Numbered from the stretch's first letter, positions 48,495 to 57,692 are shown. The stretch is 64,000 nt of DNA from Streptomyces sp. NBC_01471 (GCF_041438865.1 NZ_CP109450.1:6937501-7001500); one strand, 5' to 3'. Numbers and translations are program-made. Notes: a model not told the origin generated them from the sequence alone.

Positions 48495-49103
48495 TCATGC
48501 CCCCTCCATCACGTGCTTGAGTGCGCTGAGGTCGGCGGCTACCGCATCCCCGTCGCGCCAGAAGTCGGCGTCACTCATTCCTGGCTGTCGGCGAAGGGTG
48601 AACACCACCTCGCACCCGGTGGCGTCGGCGATCACTCGCACCGGGTTGTAGACGACCTCGCCCGAGGGCAGGGTGACATCGTGATCGAGTACACCGAGCT
48701 CATTCTCTTTCGCGAAGGCGACCACGACCCGCCCCATGGGTGACTCCGCGATCCATTGCCCATCGATCCTGTCGATGGAGCCTCCCAGCCCCTGAGCCCA
48801 CTCGGGCAGGTTGGCGGGGTTCGACGCATAGGCGTAGACCTCCCCGGCGGGGCGATCGATATGTGTGCTGATGTGCCGCGATGCCGAAGCATTGGATCCC
48901 ACGGCCGCGAAGTGGCCGCCGGCGGTGATGCGTTCGCTGAACCGGGTGAGCGTCTCGTCATCCAGCAGTGTGCCGTCGATGGAAAGCCATCGCGACGACA
49001 ACGCAGGTCTGATCTCGTCGAGAGGACGCCCCCGGTGCGTCGTGGACATCTCGTTGAGGGTGGCTACCTGCTGAGCCGTAAGGTCGGGCATACCGCCGTC
49101 CAT
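48495..49103 (-). CDS. SRPBCC-fold protein with N-terminal helical extension
   Basis: 202 residues. The first ~75 residues are helical and polar (LTAQQVATLNEMSTTHRGRPLDEIRPAL). From ISTHIDRPAGEVYAYASNPANLPEWAQGLGG onward a helix-grip domain follows, ending DFWRDGDAVAADLSALKHVMEG. GAGAGGTAG lies just before the ATG at 49103. Function is unknown. Confidence 0.78.
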   Translation of the reverse strand: MDGGMPDLTAQQVATLNEMSTTHRGRPLDEIRPALSSRWLSIDGTLLDDETLTRFSERITAGGHFAAVGSNASASRHISTHIDRPAGEVYAYASNPANLPEWAQGLGGSIDRIDGQWIAESPMGRVVVAFAKENELGVLDHDVTLPSGEVVYNPVRVIADATGCEVVFTLRRQPGMSDADFWRDGDAVAADLSALKHVMEGA

Positions 49104-49298
49104 GACTACCTCTCGGTTGGTTCCTTCAAAATCGTGCCCGTCGGCGCCTGCACCCGCGTACCAGCCGACCCTGCTTCACTAGCACATGTGGCGGGGCGTC
49201 TTCGGGCGAACCGGTCCGGAGCGTAAGCCAGGCCATGCAGTCAGCGGCGAGGCGCCGGCGGCATGCCCGGACCCCCTTACCCGGCAACCCGTTTCGTC

Positions 49299-49811
49299 TC
49301 AGGCGTCGTCAGAACCGAAGGTGCGCGCCTCGCCGGTGAAGATGGCTCCGGCTGCCGAGCGGCGCATGGTCTCCAGCGTGTCGATCTGCCCTTGTGCCCG
49401 GTCCAGAAGCCCGTTCAGCCGGGACTCGTCCAGACGGCCGTCCCGGGTGGCCACCACGAGCAGCGTGCCCCAGATCAAGGTCTTCCCCTCAACCCCCAGG
49501 CGCAGGGTTTCGAGCTCGATGAACGTGCTGAGTCCGGAGCGCCGGTACAGGGCGCCGTTCGGTTTCAGGCGCCCCATCCTTTCGGCTGCCCAGCCCCCGT
49601 AGATCTTGTAGCGACGGGCGGGCACACCGAGCGTCTCCATGAGTTCGAGCAGGGCCTCCCTGTCCTGGGCGATCTCCTCGGCGATGCGCCACAGGTCCGG
49701 GCCTCGCACCGAGTGGCGGTTCTGGCCGGCGATGCGCCGCGCGAGCCCGACGCCGAAGGTGGCACCCATCAGGTGATCGTTCAGGTAGATCCCGAGCTTG
49801 TCGGCGTGCAT
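49299..49811 (-). CDS. Conserved hypothetical helical protein
   Basis: 170 residues, MHADKLGIYLNDHLMGATFGVGLARRI at the start, then EEIAQDREALLELMETLGVPARRYK and ETLRLGVEGKTLIWGTLL. The predicted secondary structure is almost wholly alpha-helical and may be a ferritin-like or four-helix bundle, but no metal-binding pattern is evident. GAGGAG six bases upstream fixes the ATG at 49811. I do not recognise a family. Confidence 0.7.
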   Translation of the reverse strand: MHADKLGIYLNDHLMGATFGVGLARRIAGQNRHSVRGPDLWRIAEEIAQDREALLELMETLGVPARRYKIYGGWAAERMGRLKPNGALYRRSGLSTFIELETLRLGVEGKTLIWGTLLVVATRDGRLDESRLNGLLDRAQGQIDTLETMRRSAAGAIFTGEARTFGSDDA

Positions 49812-50681
49812 GCTGAGCTCCTCTTCCTCGTCCGTCCCCGGTGATCTCCTCGACGGTGCGGCCCGTACGTCCTGCGGGCCGACAGCCCGGCCGGACGCGC
49901 CGTGACACGACAGCAAACCGTGAGAGAAGCGAATCGACCGCACGAAATGCCGGACAGGGGCCGAACGGATCACAGGCTGGGCCGCTGGAGTGAGAGCATG
50001 AGACCGGCCATCAGCAGGGCCACGTCCAGCCGTGGCGGGCCCGGAAGCCGAAGTGCCTGAGACTCCGCCCACCGAACTGGGCTCGCCCAGCTGCCCGAAG
50101 CAGCTCACGTCACCAGCCGTGAGCCCGTCACGTCAGACATCTGCTCTACTGGGACCGCTCGCGTGCCCGGTGGTGAGACGTTGTCATCGACAGCGGAAGC
50201 CGGGCAGAACACGCCGACGCACACCTTGCCGGACCGCAACAGCGATGTTGCCTCCCCGGCCCGACCGGATGGACCACCTTGACCACCGCCTCTGCCCGCC
50301 CTACGCCGGTACCCGCTGCCCCGCCACAGCACCACAACCTGTTCGTCGAACCCCGCTTCAGCACGGAACTGCCCCCGCCCGACGAAGACGAGGAGCTCCC
50401 GCCGCACTCGGTATTCCCTCCGGCTGCCGCACCGCGCCGGCCCTATCGCCGTTGATCCGTAGACATGGTGCCTGCCGGGGCCGGGACTCCTCCGCGGCCG
50501 TCGGCGCGGCTTACGGCCGCAGTGACCGAACTCGGCGGCCATGTCCATCAAGGGAGAACCGGCCCCGTACTTCCGTCCTCTCGCGTCGAGTTGCCGCGCC
50601 GGGTCTTCGCGCGGATCCGGTCGCCGGGCAAACATCCGGCCTCCCCCTGCGGCCGAGCGGTTCGGCGCTGGGAAGCGCGGG
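49812..50681. other. 870-base region without a recognised gene
   Basis: Between two minus-strand genes. Codon bias is irregular and no frame has a supported start. A short plus-strand stretch at about 50320-50454 reads NLFVEPRFSTELPPPDEDEELP and ends at a TGA; it looks like the tail of an acidic, Pro-rich protein whose front is missing. This may be another decayed gene, but the evidence is thin. Confidence 0.35.
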
Positions 50682-51065
50682 TCAGAGGGGCTGGAGCCGG
50701 TGGTGCAGGAGGCAGAATTCGTTGCCTTCGGGGTCGGCCAGGACGTGCCAGTTCTCGGTGCCGGCCTGGCCGACTTCGGCGGGCCTGGCGCCGAGACCGA
50801 GCAGCCGCTCCAGTTCGGCGTCCTGGTCGCGGTCGGTGGCGTTGACGTCGATGTGCAGGGGAAGCTTCCCGGTCCGTGCGTCGCTGCCGGGACTGAGGAC
50901 GAGGGTGGGCTGCGGGCCGCCGAAGCCGGCGTCGGACGGCCCGATCTCGATGCTTCCGTCGTCCTCCCGGCCGAGTTCGACGTAGCCGAGGACCTCGCTC
51001 CAGAATGCGGCGAGCCGGTCGGGATCGGCGCAGTCGATGACCAGTTCACTGATGCGGCATGCCAT
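50682..51065 (-). CDS. VOC-family (glyoxalase/bleomycin-resistance-like) protein
   Basis: 127 residues. ISELVIDCADPDRLAAFWSEVLGY opens the first beta-alpha-beta module and LPLHIDVNATDRDQDAELERLLGLGA with WHVLADPEGNEFCLLHH closes the second. Metal ligands His and Glu are plausible (HIDV, NEFCL). TACTCT seven bases before the ATG suggests a leaderless start. Substrate unknown. Confidence 0.87.
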   Translation of the reverse strand: MACRISELVIDCADPDRLAAFWSEVLGYVELGREDDGSIEIGPSDAGFGGPQPTLVLSPGSDARTGKLPLHIDVNATDRDQDAELERLLGLGARPAEVGQAGTENWHVLADPEGNEFCLLHHRLQPL

Positions 51066-51327
51066 GCCCGTCAGAGTAGGTGGGCAATCCCGGAATCGGC
51101 CGTGGTCTGCGTGTGCCGGACGGGAATGCCGGGCGCCCGCCTCACGCACCTACACCCCCTCCCGCGGACCGAACCTCCGCCCCGGCACCACGCTCTCTCC
51201 GCCGTTCCGGCCTTCGACCGCCGTCCACCGTACGGCGTATCGGGTGACGTGAACGGCCTCCTCCGCGCGCCTCACGTGGCGTCCCCCCGGACCCACGCAG
51301 GCTGGGCCCGACCCTTGGAGGCGTCTC

Positions 51328-52164
51328 ATGTCTGTGCCTGCCTGCACACCTCGCCGGATGTCGACTGTCCTAGCCACTCTGGCCGTGGGTATTCCTGCCC
51401 TTGCTCTCGTGTTGTCCAGTACCGCAGGCGCCGCCACCGGCGTCCCCGAGCCCTCTCACCCCGGGGATGACTTCGCCGGGTCCCAGATCCTCAGACATGA
51501 GGGCAACAGCAGGAGCGGCCTGGCGCGCACCGCTGCCCGGGGTACCGAGGGTGTCGACGTGAGCAGCCATCAGGGCAGCGTCGCGTGGTCCTCGCTGCGG
51601 AAGTCCGGCGTGAGGTTCGCCTACATCAAGGCGACGGAGTCCGCCAGTTACCGGAACCCGTCCTTCGCCCAGCAGTACAACGGGTCGTACAAGGCCGGCA
51701 TCATCCGGGGCTCCTACCATTTCGCCACCCCCAACACCTCCAGTGGCGCCACCCAGGCCCGGTACTTCCTCGCTCACGGCGGCGGCTGGTCCAAGGACGG
51801 CAGGACCCTGCCCGGCGCTCTGGACCTGGAGTACAACCCTTACGGCGCCACCTGCTACGGGCTGAGTCACCAGAGCATGGTCAACTGGGTCAGGGACTTC
51901 TCCAGGACCTACAAGGCGAAGACCGGCCGGGATGTCGTCCTGTACACATCCACCAACTGGTGGAAGTCCTGCACAGGGAACAACTCCGGTTTCGGCAGGA
52001 CCAATCCGCTGTGGGTGCCGCACTACGGTTCGTCCGTCGGAGTCCTGCCCGCGGGCTGGAAGTACCAGACCGTGTGGCAGTACACCTCCAAGGGGGCGAC
52101 GGTCGGTGACCATGACCGGTTCAACGGAAATCTCGACCGCGTGAAAGCCCTCGCGAACGGCTGA
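51328..52164 (+). CDS. Secreted GH25 lysozyme (N-acetylmuramidase)
   Basis: 278 residues. Signal peptide to about residue 36 (STAGAA), short linker, then the GH25 barrel: GVDVSSHQGSVAW with catalytic Asp77, FAYIKATES, SYHFATPN, LDLEYN with the Asp/Glu pair, and a final VWQYTS followed by DRFNGN. It cleaves the muramic acid-glucosamine bond of peptidoglycan, as in cellosyl and mutanolysin. GGAGGC six bases upstream fixes the ATG. No cell-wall-binding repeats are attached. Confidence 0.93.
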   Translation: MSVPACTPRRMSTVLATLAVGIPALALVLSSTAGAATGVPEPSHPGDDFAGSQILRHEGNSRSGLARTAARGTEGVDVSSHQGSVAWSSLRKSGVRFAYIKATESASYRNPSFAQQYNGSYKAGIIRGSYHFATPNTSSGATQARYFLAHGGGWSKDGRTLPGALDLEYNPYGATCYGLSHQSMVNWVRDFSRTYKAKTGRDVVLYTSTNWWKSCTGNNSGFGRTNPLWVPHYGSSVGVLPAGWKYQTVWQYTSKGATVGDHDRFNGNLDRVKALANG

Positions 52165-52535
52165 CCGGCGCCTCCCGCCCGCCGGCAGGTGGGCGCAGCC
52201 CCCGGGACCGGCCCGTGACCACGCCGCGTGCCGGCCGGGTCCGGGGGCGGCGGTAGCCCCGCGCACGGAAGAGGGCAGGGCGCCTGCCGTGCCCACAGGG
52301 TCGGCCAGTCCGGCGCAACCGCGGCGGCGGTGTTCCGCCCGCACCGCGTCGTCGACCCCTCTGCGCTGATCATTGATTTCCTCGATTTCCTCCGAGGCGC
52401 CGTGGCCCTCGCCCGGGGTGGAACGCGTCGACGGCCGCCTCTTCCCGCCGGTGCGGGAAGAGGTGGCGATGACGTCGGTGCAGCAGCTGGGGGCACTCCT
52501 CGCCGGCCATCACGCTCGGTTACTATGCTTCCTTC
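52165..52535. other. Intergenic region before the HipA-like gene
   Basis: About 370 bases. TACTAT at 52521-52526 is a good -10 box for the downstream genes. A stretch near 52415-52500 reads VERVDGRLFPPVREEVAMTSVQQLGALL in one plus frame with coding-like bias but no start or continuation. Nothing else is recognised. Confidence 0.35.
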
Positions 52536-52664
52536 ATGCCGGAGGCCGGGAGCAAGTTCGCGCGCCGACCGGTGGACGTGGCAGATTCCCCGGCATGTGT
52601 GCGCTTGGGGCTGTTCGTGGATTGCAGTGCCAGAGACTTGGGTGGCGTGGAAATTGCTGGATGA
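52536..52664 (+). CDS. Possible 42-residue leader protein of the HipA-like operon
   Basis: ATG 52536 lies nine bases after the TACTAT -10 box and opens a 42-codon frame (MPEAGSKFARRPVDV...) whose TGA at 52662-52664 overlaps the start region of the HipA-like gene. Third positions are only moderately G/C rich. It could be a coupling leader or chance. Confidence 0.3.
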   Translation: MPEAGSKFARRPVDVADSPACVRLGLFVDCSARDLGGVEIAG

Positions 52665-53505
52665 GGTGACTGCGACCCGCTATGTCACGCCCCTGCGTGA
52701 GGGCGGTTCGCTCCCGGGGATCGTCGAGGCGGACGATTTCGGTACGTACGTCATGAAGTTCACCGGCGCCGGGCAGGGGCGCAAGACACTCGTGGCGGAG
52801 GTCATCTGCGGCCGGCTCGGCCGCAGGCTCGGGCTGCGCGTGCCCGAGCTGGTGCAGATGCAGCTGGATCCCGTCATCGGACTCTCCGAGCCCGACCAGG
52901 AGGTGCAGGAGCTGCTGAAGGCGAGCGGCGGGCTGAATCTCGGGATGGACTACCTGCCGGGATCGCTCGGCTTCGACCCGCTCGCCTACCAGGTCGGTCC
53001 CGAGGAGGCCGGGCGGATCGTCTGGTTCGACGCGGTGATCAACAACGTCGACCGTTCCTGGCGCAACCCCAACATGCTCGTCTGGCACGGCGATCTCTGG
53101 CTCATCGACCACGGCGCCACCATGATCTGGCATCACAACTGGCCGTCCGCCAAGAACTACGGCAGCAAGCCCTACGACGCCTCCGACCACGTCCTGGCGA
53201 CCTTCGCCCCCGATGTGGCCTCCGCCGCCGCCGAGCTGGCGCCACTGGTCACCGAGGAGCTGCTCACCGAGGTCGCCGCCGACGTCCCGGACGCCTGGCT
53301 GGAGGAGGAGGCCGGATTCGGTACGACCGATGAGCTGCGCCGCGCGTATGTGCAGGTCCTGCTGGAGCGGGCCGCCTCCGTGCACACCCGGATCACCTTC
53401 GGGCCGCCGACGCCCACCGGTCCTTCCCGCGCCCCGGGCTGGCTCTCCGAGCGCCTCGCTCCCCCCGCGCGGCAGCAGGACGAGAAGAAGGACGGCACCC
53501 GATGA
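52654..53505 (+). CDS. HipA-like kinase-fold protein
   Basis: 283 residues from TTG 52654, which gives the N-terminus MLDEVTATRYVTPLREGG that I remember for Streptomyces members; GTG 52627 and GTG 52642 are alternatives. REGGSLPGIVEADDFGTYVMKF is the ATP-binding front. VWFDAVINNVDRSWRNPNML holds the catalytic Asp and metal Asn, and LWLIDHGA the second metal Asp, as in HipA. No HipB-type antitoxin is next to it. It overlaps the DUF3037 gene by ATGA. Function is unknown; toxin activity should not be assumed. Confidence 0.8.
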   Translation: MLDEVTATRYVTPLREGGSLPGIVEADDFGTYVMKFTGAGQGRKTLVAEVICGRLGRRLGLRVPELVQMQLDPVIGLSEPDQEVQELLKASGGLNLGMDYLPGSLGFDPLAYQVGPEEAGRIVWFDAVINNVDRSWRNPNMLVWHGDLWLIDHGATMIWHHNWPSAKNYGSKPYDASDHVLATFAPDVASAAAELAPLVTEELLTEVAADVPDAWLEEEAGFGTTDELRRAYVQVLLERAASVHTRITFGPPTPTGPSRAPGWLSERLAPPARQQDEKKDGTR

Positions 53506-53900
53506 CCGAGCCTGATTCCGGTCGCCGGGACGTCTACGAGTACGCCCTGGTGCGCGTGATGCCGCGGGTCGAGCGCGGCGAGATGTTCAACGCGGGGGTC
53601 CTGGTCTACTGCCGGGCCAGGTCGTTCGTCGCCGCGCGCACACATCTGGACGAGGCGAAGCTCAGGATGCTCGACCCGCACGCCGACGTCGTCGGGGTAC
53701 GCGCCGCGCTGCGCGCCGTCGAAGGGGTATGTCACGGCGGCGAGGCGGCGGGGCAGGCGGGCCCCGACGACGCGGGGCGCCGGTTCCGGTGGCTGATCGC
53801 GCCCCGTTCGACCGTCGTACAGCCCGGTCCAGTGCACACCGGGCTGACCACCGACCCGGCCGCCGAGGCCGACCGGCTGCTCGGGCTGCTGGTGCGCTGA
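53502..53900 (+). CDS. DUF3037 family protein
   Basis: 132 residues. YEYALVRVMPRVERGEMFNAGVLVYCRARSFVAARTHLDEAKLRML is the family signature. It overlaps the HipA-like gene by four bases (ATGA). The two families occur as a pair in many actinobacteria, suggesting a joint function that is not known. The C-terminus is slightly Pro-rich. Confidence 0.87.
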   Translation: MTEPDSGRRDVYEYALVRVMPRVERGEMFNAGVLVYCRARSFVAARTHLDEAKLRMLDPHADVVGVRAALRAVEGVCHGGEAAGQAGPDDAGRRFRWLIAPRSTVVQPGPVHTGLTTDPAAEADRLLGLLVR

Positions 53901-53945
53901 GAGGGTGGCACCCGGTGTGACGTTCACTGCTGATCCCGTGTGCCG

Positions 53946-54007
53946 TTGACACCGGGTGCCAGGCCTTCTAGCGTCTCGTCTGCTGAAGGTACTAAGCGGT
54001 TGCTCAG
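53946..54007 (+). promoter_or_regulatory. Promoter and palindromic operator of the fabG-SDR pair
   Basis: TTGACA (53946-53951), exactly 17 bases, TAGCGT (53969-53974): the best principal-sigma promoter in the window. CTAAGCGGTTGCTCAG (53992-54007) is an imperfect palindrome (one mismatch per arm) just after the expected start site. Such sites suit TetR-family repressors of lipid genes; the regulator is not in the window. Confidence 0.75.
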
Positions 54008-54045
54008 TGATCGAGGGCCGCGATCCGAGGGCGAGGAGAGCCAGT

Positions 54046-54807
54046 ATGTCCACCACCGAGCAGCGCGTTGCCATCGTGACCGGGGCCGCGCGCGGCATTG
54101 GCGCAGCCACCGCCGTACGTCTGGCGGCGGAGGGCCGCGCCGTCGCCGTACTCGACCTCGACGAGGCGGCGTGCAAGGACACCGTTGAGAAGATCACTTC
54201 CGCGGGCGGCCGGGCCATCGCCGTGAGCTGCGACGTCTCGGACAGCGCCCAGGTCGAAGCGGCGGTGACCCGGGTCGCGGCCGAGCTCGGCGCCCCGACG
54301 ATCCTCGTCAACAACGCCGGTGTCCTCCGGGACAACCTGCTCTTCAAGATGAGCGAGTCCGACTGGGACACGGTCATGAACGTCCACCTCAAGGGTGCGT
54401 TCCTGATGTCCAAGGCGGTCCAGAAGCACATGGTGGACGCCAAGTTCGGCCGGATCGTCAGCCTGTCCTCCAGCTCCGCGCTGGGCAACCGCGGCCAGGC
54501 GAACTACTCCGCCGTCAAGGCCGGTCTGCAGGGCTTCACCAAGACGCTCGCCAAGGAGCTCGGCAAGTTCGGTGTCACCGCCAACGCCGTCGCTCCCGGC
54601 TTCATCGTCACCGAGATGACCGCACAGACCGCGGCGCGGGTGGGCATGGGCTTCGAGGAGTTCCAGGCCGCGGCTGCCACCCAGATCCCGGTGCAGCGCG
54701 TCGGCAGGCCCGAGGACATCGCCAACGCCATCGCCTTCTTCACCGGTGAGGACGCGGGATTCGTGTCCGGTCAGGTCATGTACGTCGCCGGCGGCCCGCT
54801 CAACTGA
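54046..54807 (+). CDS. fabG: 3-oxoacyl-ACP reductase-like short-chain dehydrogenase
   Basis: 253 residues. NAD(P)-binding GAARGIGA (about residue 12), NNAGV, the catalytic Ser with YSAVK (Tyr/Lys) and the PGFIVTEM segment are all present. GAGGAGAG fixes the ATG at 54046. FabG-like enzymes reduce 3-oxoacyl thioesters, but with a second SDR next door and a repressor-type operator in front, a role in lipid or steroid breakdown is equally possible. Confidence 0.87.
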   Translation: MSTTEQRVAIVTGAARGIGAATAVRLAAEGRAVAVLDLDEAACKDTVEKITSAGGRAIAVSCDVSDSAQVEAAVTRVAAELGAPTILVNNAGVLRDNLLFKMSESDWDTVMNVHLKGAFLMSKAVQKHMVDAKFGRIVSLSSSSALGNRGQANYSAVKAGLQGFTKTLAKELGKFGVTANAVAPGFIVTEMTAQTAARVGMGFEEFQAAAATQIPVQRVGRPEDIANAIAFFTGEDAGFVSGQVMYVAGGPLN

Positions 54808-54833
54808 TCAGGGAAGCAAGGGAATCGACGGAC

Positions 54834-55589
54834 ATGACTGCACAGGACAGCGGGAAGGTCGCGCTGATCACCGGCGCGAGCCGCGGTATCGGATACGGCA
54901 TCGCCGAGGCGTTCGTCGCCCGCGGCGACCGGGTCTGCATCACCGGACGCAATGAGGACGCGCTCAAGGCCGCCGTGGAGAGGCTCGGCGCCGACCGGGC
55001 CATCGGCGTCGCGGGCAAGGCCCATGACGAGGCGCACCAGGCGGTGGCCGTCGAGCGGGTCATGGAGACGTTCGGAAGGGTCGACCACCTGGTCAACAAC
55101 GCCGGGACCAACCCGGTGTTCGGCCCGATGGCCGAGATGGACCTGAACGTGGCACGCAAGGTCTACGAGACCAACGTCATCTCGGCGCTCGGCTTCGCCC
55201 AGCAGACCTGGAAGGCGTGGCAGAAGGAGAACGGCGGCGCGATCGTGAACATCGCGTCCGTCGCCGGGGTCTCCGCCTCACCGTTCATCGGCGCGTACGG
55301 CATGAGCAAGGCCGCGATGGTCAACCTCACCCTCCAGCTGGCGCACGAGTTCGCCCCGGCCGTCCGGGTCAACGCCATCGCGCCCGCCGTGGTGAAGACC
55401 AAGTTCGCCGAGGCGCTGTACGAAGGCCGTGAGGCGGAGGCGGCCGCCGCGTACCCGCTGGGCAGGCTCGGAGTGCCGGCGGACATCGGGGGCGCCGCCG
55501 CGTTCCTCACGTCCGACCAGTCGGGCTGGGTCACCGGCCAGACCCTCGTGGTGGACGGCGGGATCTTCCTCAACGCCGGCGTGGGCTGA
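54834..55589 (+). CDS. Short-chain dehydrogenase/reductase
   Basis: 251 residues with TGASRGIGYG, NNAGTNP, the catalytic Ser in IASVAG, YGMSK (Tyr, Lys) and APAVVKTKF. It starts 27 bases after the fabG stop and is surely co-transcribed. Sequence between the two SDRs is divergent enough that they are not recent duplicates. Substrate unknown. A perfect hairpin follows. Confidence 0.88.
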   Translation: MTAQDSGKVALITGASRGIGYGIAEAFVARGDRVCITGRNEDALKAAVERLGADRAIGVAGKAHDEAHQAVAVERVMETFGRVDHLVNNAGTNPVFGPMAEMDLNVARKVYETNVISALGFAQQTWKAWQKENGGAIVNIASVAGVSASPFIGAYGMSKAAMVNLTLQLAHEFAPAVRVNAIAPAVVKTKFAEALYEGREAEAAAAYPLGRLGVPADIGGAAAFLTSDQSGWVTGQTLVVDGGIFLNAGVG

Positions 55590-55648
55590 ACCCCGGTCCT
55601 GCCGGAAGCTCCGCCCGAGGGGTTCCACCCCTGAAGCCCGGTCACCGC

Positions 55649-55676
55649 ACGGCCCCGGACACCTGTCCGGGGCCGT
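55649..55676 (+). terminator. Perfect hairpin after the SDR pair
   Basis: ACGGCCCCGGACA (55649-55661) pairs with TGTCCGGGGCCGT (55664-55676), nominal 2-base loop, followed by TGTC. Confidence 0.78.
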
Positions 55677-55737
55677 TGTCAGTGGTCGCCGGTAGGTTCT
55701 GTGACGAAGAACGGATCGCACACCGGAGGTTGTTGAC

Positions 55738-56421
55738 GTGACCGGAACCGACATGCTGCCCGCGTCCTGGAGCGGCGTACTCGGCGATGAGCTGGAGAAG
55801 CCCTACTTCAGGGAGCTCACGGCGTTCGTCGAGGAGGAGCGGGCCAGAGGACCGGTCTACCCGCCGCGCGATGAGGTCTTCGCCGCACTGGACGCCACGC
55901 CGTACGACAGGGTGAAGGTGCTGGTCCTCGGCCAGGACCCCTACCACGGTGAGGGTCAGGGCCACGGTCTCTGCTTCTCGGTGCGCCCGGGCGTCCGGAC
56001 GCCGCCCTCCCTGCGGAACATCTACAAGGAGATGAAGGAGGAGCTCGGTCATCCGGTCCCGGACAACGGCTATCTGATGCCGTGGGCCGAGCAGGGCGTC
56101 CTCCTGCTCAACGCGGTGCTCACGGTGCGGGCGTCGGAGGCCAACTCCCACAAGGGCAAGGGCTGGGAAAGGTTCACCGACGCGGTGATCAGCGCGGTGG
56201 CCTCACGGCCCGATCCCGCGGTCTTCGTCCTCTGGGGGAACTACGCGCAGAAGAAGCTGCCGCTGATCGATGAGGAGCGCCACGTGGTGGTGAAGGGCGC
56301 CCACCCCTCGCCGCTCTCCGCGAAGAAGTTCTTCGGCTCCCACCCCTTCACGCAGATCGACAAGGCGGTCGCCGAGCAGGGCCACGAGCCGATCGACTGG
56401 CGGATCCCCGACCTGGGCTGA
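55738..56421 (+). CDS. ung: Uracil-DNA glycosylase, family 1
   Basis: 227 residues, standard length. The water-activating motif GQDPYHGEGQ (near residue 65), LLLNAVLTVR and the leucine-loop motif HPSPLSA with FFGSHPF are intact. It removes uracil from DNA. GGAGG seven bases upstream supports the GTG at 55738. It lies downstream of a terminator, so has its own promoter. Confidence 0.97.
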   Translation: MTGTDMLPASWSGVLGDELEKPYFRELTAFVEEERARGPVYPPRDEVFAALDATPYDRVKVLVLGQDPYHGEGQGHGLCFSVRPGVRTPPSLRNIYKEMKEELGHPVPDNGYLMPWAEQGVLLLNAVLTVRASEANSHKGKGWERFTDAVISAVASRPDPAVFVLWGNYAQKKLPLIDEERHVVVKGAHPSPLSAKKFFGSHPFTQIDKAVAEQGHEPIDWRIPDLG

Positions 56422-56507
56422 CCGGAATCACCGGCGACAACCCTTAGCGTCGGAGGTAAGCCGGGACAAACCGGACATACGTGTGTCTGCGGGTACAGGA
56501 GGCAGCG

Positions 56508-56984
56508 GTGGCGGAGTCGCAGCAGGAGACGTCGGGGGACGTCGTCATGGGCAGGATCGGCCAAGTGATCATGCTGCTGCACGGCGGCGACCGGGAGGAG
56601 GCCCGCAACCGGTTCGCCGGGCTGTGGGACGAGATCGGCGAGTCCGGTGACGCCCTGCACCGCTGCACTCTCGCGCACTACATGGCGGACACCCAGGACG
56701 ACCCCGAGGACGAACTGCTCTGGGACCTGCGGGCGCTGGCCGCGGCCGAGGGCCTGGACGACGAGCGCCTCGGCCGCCACGACGCGGGGGTCGCGGTCCG
56801 CGGCTTCTACCCCTCCTTGCATCTCAACCTCGCTGCCGACTATCTGAAGCTGGAGCGAAAAGAGGCCGCGCGCGTGCATCTGGGCCGGGCGCGGTCCGCG
56901 ACGGGCGCACTGGCGGACGACGGCTACGGGGACGGCGTACGGGCGGCGATCGAGCGGCTGGAGTGGCGGCTGGGGGAGGGGTAG
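56508..56984 (+). CDS. Hypothetical helical-repeat (TPR-like) protein
   Basis: 158 residues. Helical pairs such as EARNRFAGLWDEIGESGDALHRCTLAHYMAD and SLHLNLAADYLKLERKEAARVHLGRARS look like degenerate tetratricopeptide repeats. AGGAGG five bases before the GTG at 56508 fixes the start. It may scaffold a protein partner. No name is known. Confidence 0.75.
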   Translation: MAESQQETSGDVVMGRIGQVIMLLHGGDREEARNRFAGLWDEIGESGDALHRCTLAHYMADTQDDPEDELLWDLRALAAAEGLDDERLGRHDAGVAVRGFYPSLHLNLAADYLKLERKEAARVHLGRARSATGALADDGYGDGVRAAIERLEWRLGEG

Positions 56985-57120
56985 GGCCTCTCGTTCGGAT
57001 CGGCCCGGGCCGCGCGGATGGGAGCGGATGGGATGGGATGGGGGCGTGGGGGCGGGCCCGGACGTCAGACGCCGTGGGCCCGCACGCGTGCGCCCCTGCT
57101 GGTGCGTCACCGCCCTCGCG

Positions 57121-57618
57121 TCACCGCCCGTACGTCTGGTGGCAGATCCGCGCCTGTGGGCTGTCCGGCGTCCAGCCTCCGTAGCCTTCGCCGAGCCCGC
57201 AGACATCCGCCGTGGCACCGGACGGGTGGGCCGCGTGCTTCGGATGCCGGTGCGGGACCGGCTGCGCGCGGTCGGCGGCACGGGGGTGCGCCGTACGGGG
57301 GCGTGCGGGCCGGACCGTGTGGCGGGCCGGTGCGGGATCCGTACCGGTACGGGGTTCCGCCCCCGCCTCGCCGCCCGAACGCCGCGCTGGCGGAGCGGTG
57401 GCGGGCCGGTGGCCGGGCCCCGGCCCGGGCGGCACGGTCTCCAGCGCCGCGACCGGGGGTCCCTGCACGATCTGCGGGCCGGTGTCCTGGGTGTGGTGAC
57501 CGGGCGTCCGCGACGGTCCGGCTGATGGTGCGGGCGCAGGGGGGACGGCTACGCAGCCCGAAGCGGCCGACACGGCCGCCCCCAGCAGGGCCAGGGTGAT
57601 GATCTTTGTTCGGTGCAC
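57121..57618 (-). CDS. Putative lipoprotein, Pro-rich
   Basis: 165 residues. MHRTKIITLALLGAAVSAASGC is a lipoprotein signal with the lipidated Cys at residue 22. The rest is a Pro/Ala/Gly-rich low-complexity chain with a short Cys-containing tail (DVCGLGEGYGGWTPDSPQARICHQTYGR) that looks conserved and could form one disulfide. The GTG start at 57618 has no clear ribosome binding site. Function unknown. Confidence 0.7.
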   Translation of the reverse strand: MHRTKIITLALLGAAVSAASGCVAVPPAPAPSAGPSRTPGHHTQDTGPQIVQGPPVAALETVPPGPGPGHRPATAPPARRSGGEAGAEPRTGTDPAPARHTVRPARPRTAHPRAADRAQPVPHRHPKHAAHPSGATADVCGLGEGYGGWTPDSPQARICHQTYGR

Positions 57619-57692
57619 CCGCCCAACTCTGCGGCTCGCAGGCGCCGTTCCGGCACCAGGAGCGGAGATTGGCCCCGCACGGGTGAGCGTGG

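Noticed and set aside
52654..53900. HipA/DUF3037 as a toxin-antitoxin system
   Set aside because: No HTH antitoxin is present, and DUF3037 has no DNA-binding features; kept only as a pair of unknown function.
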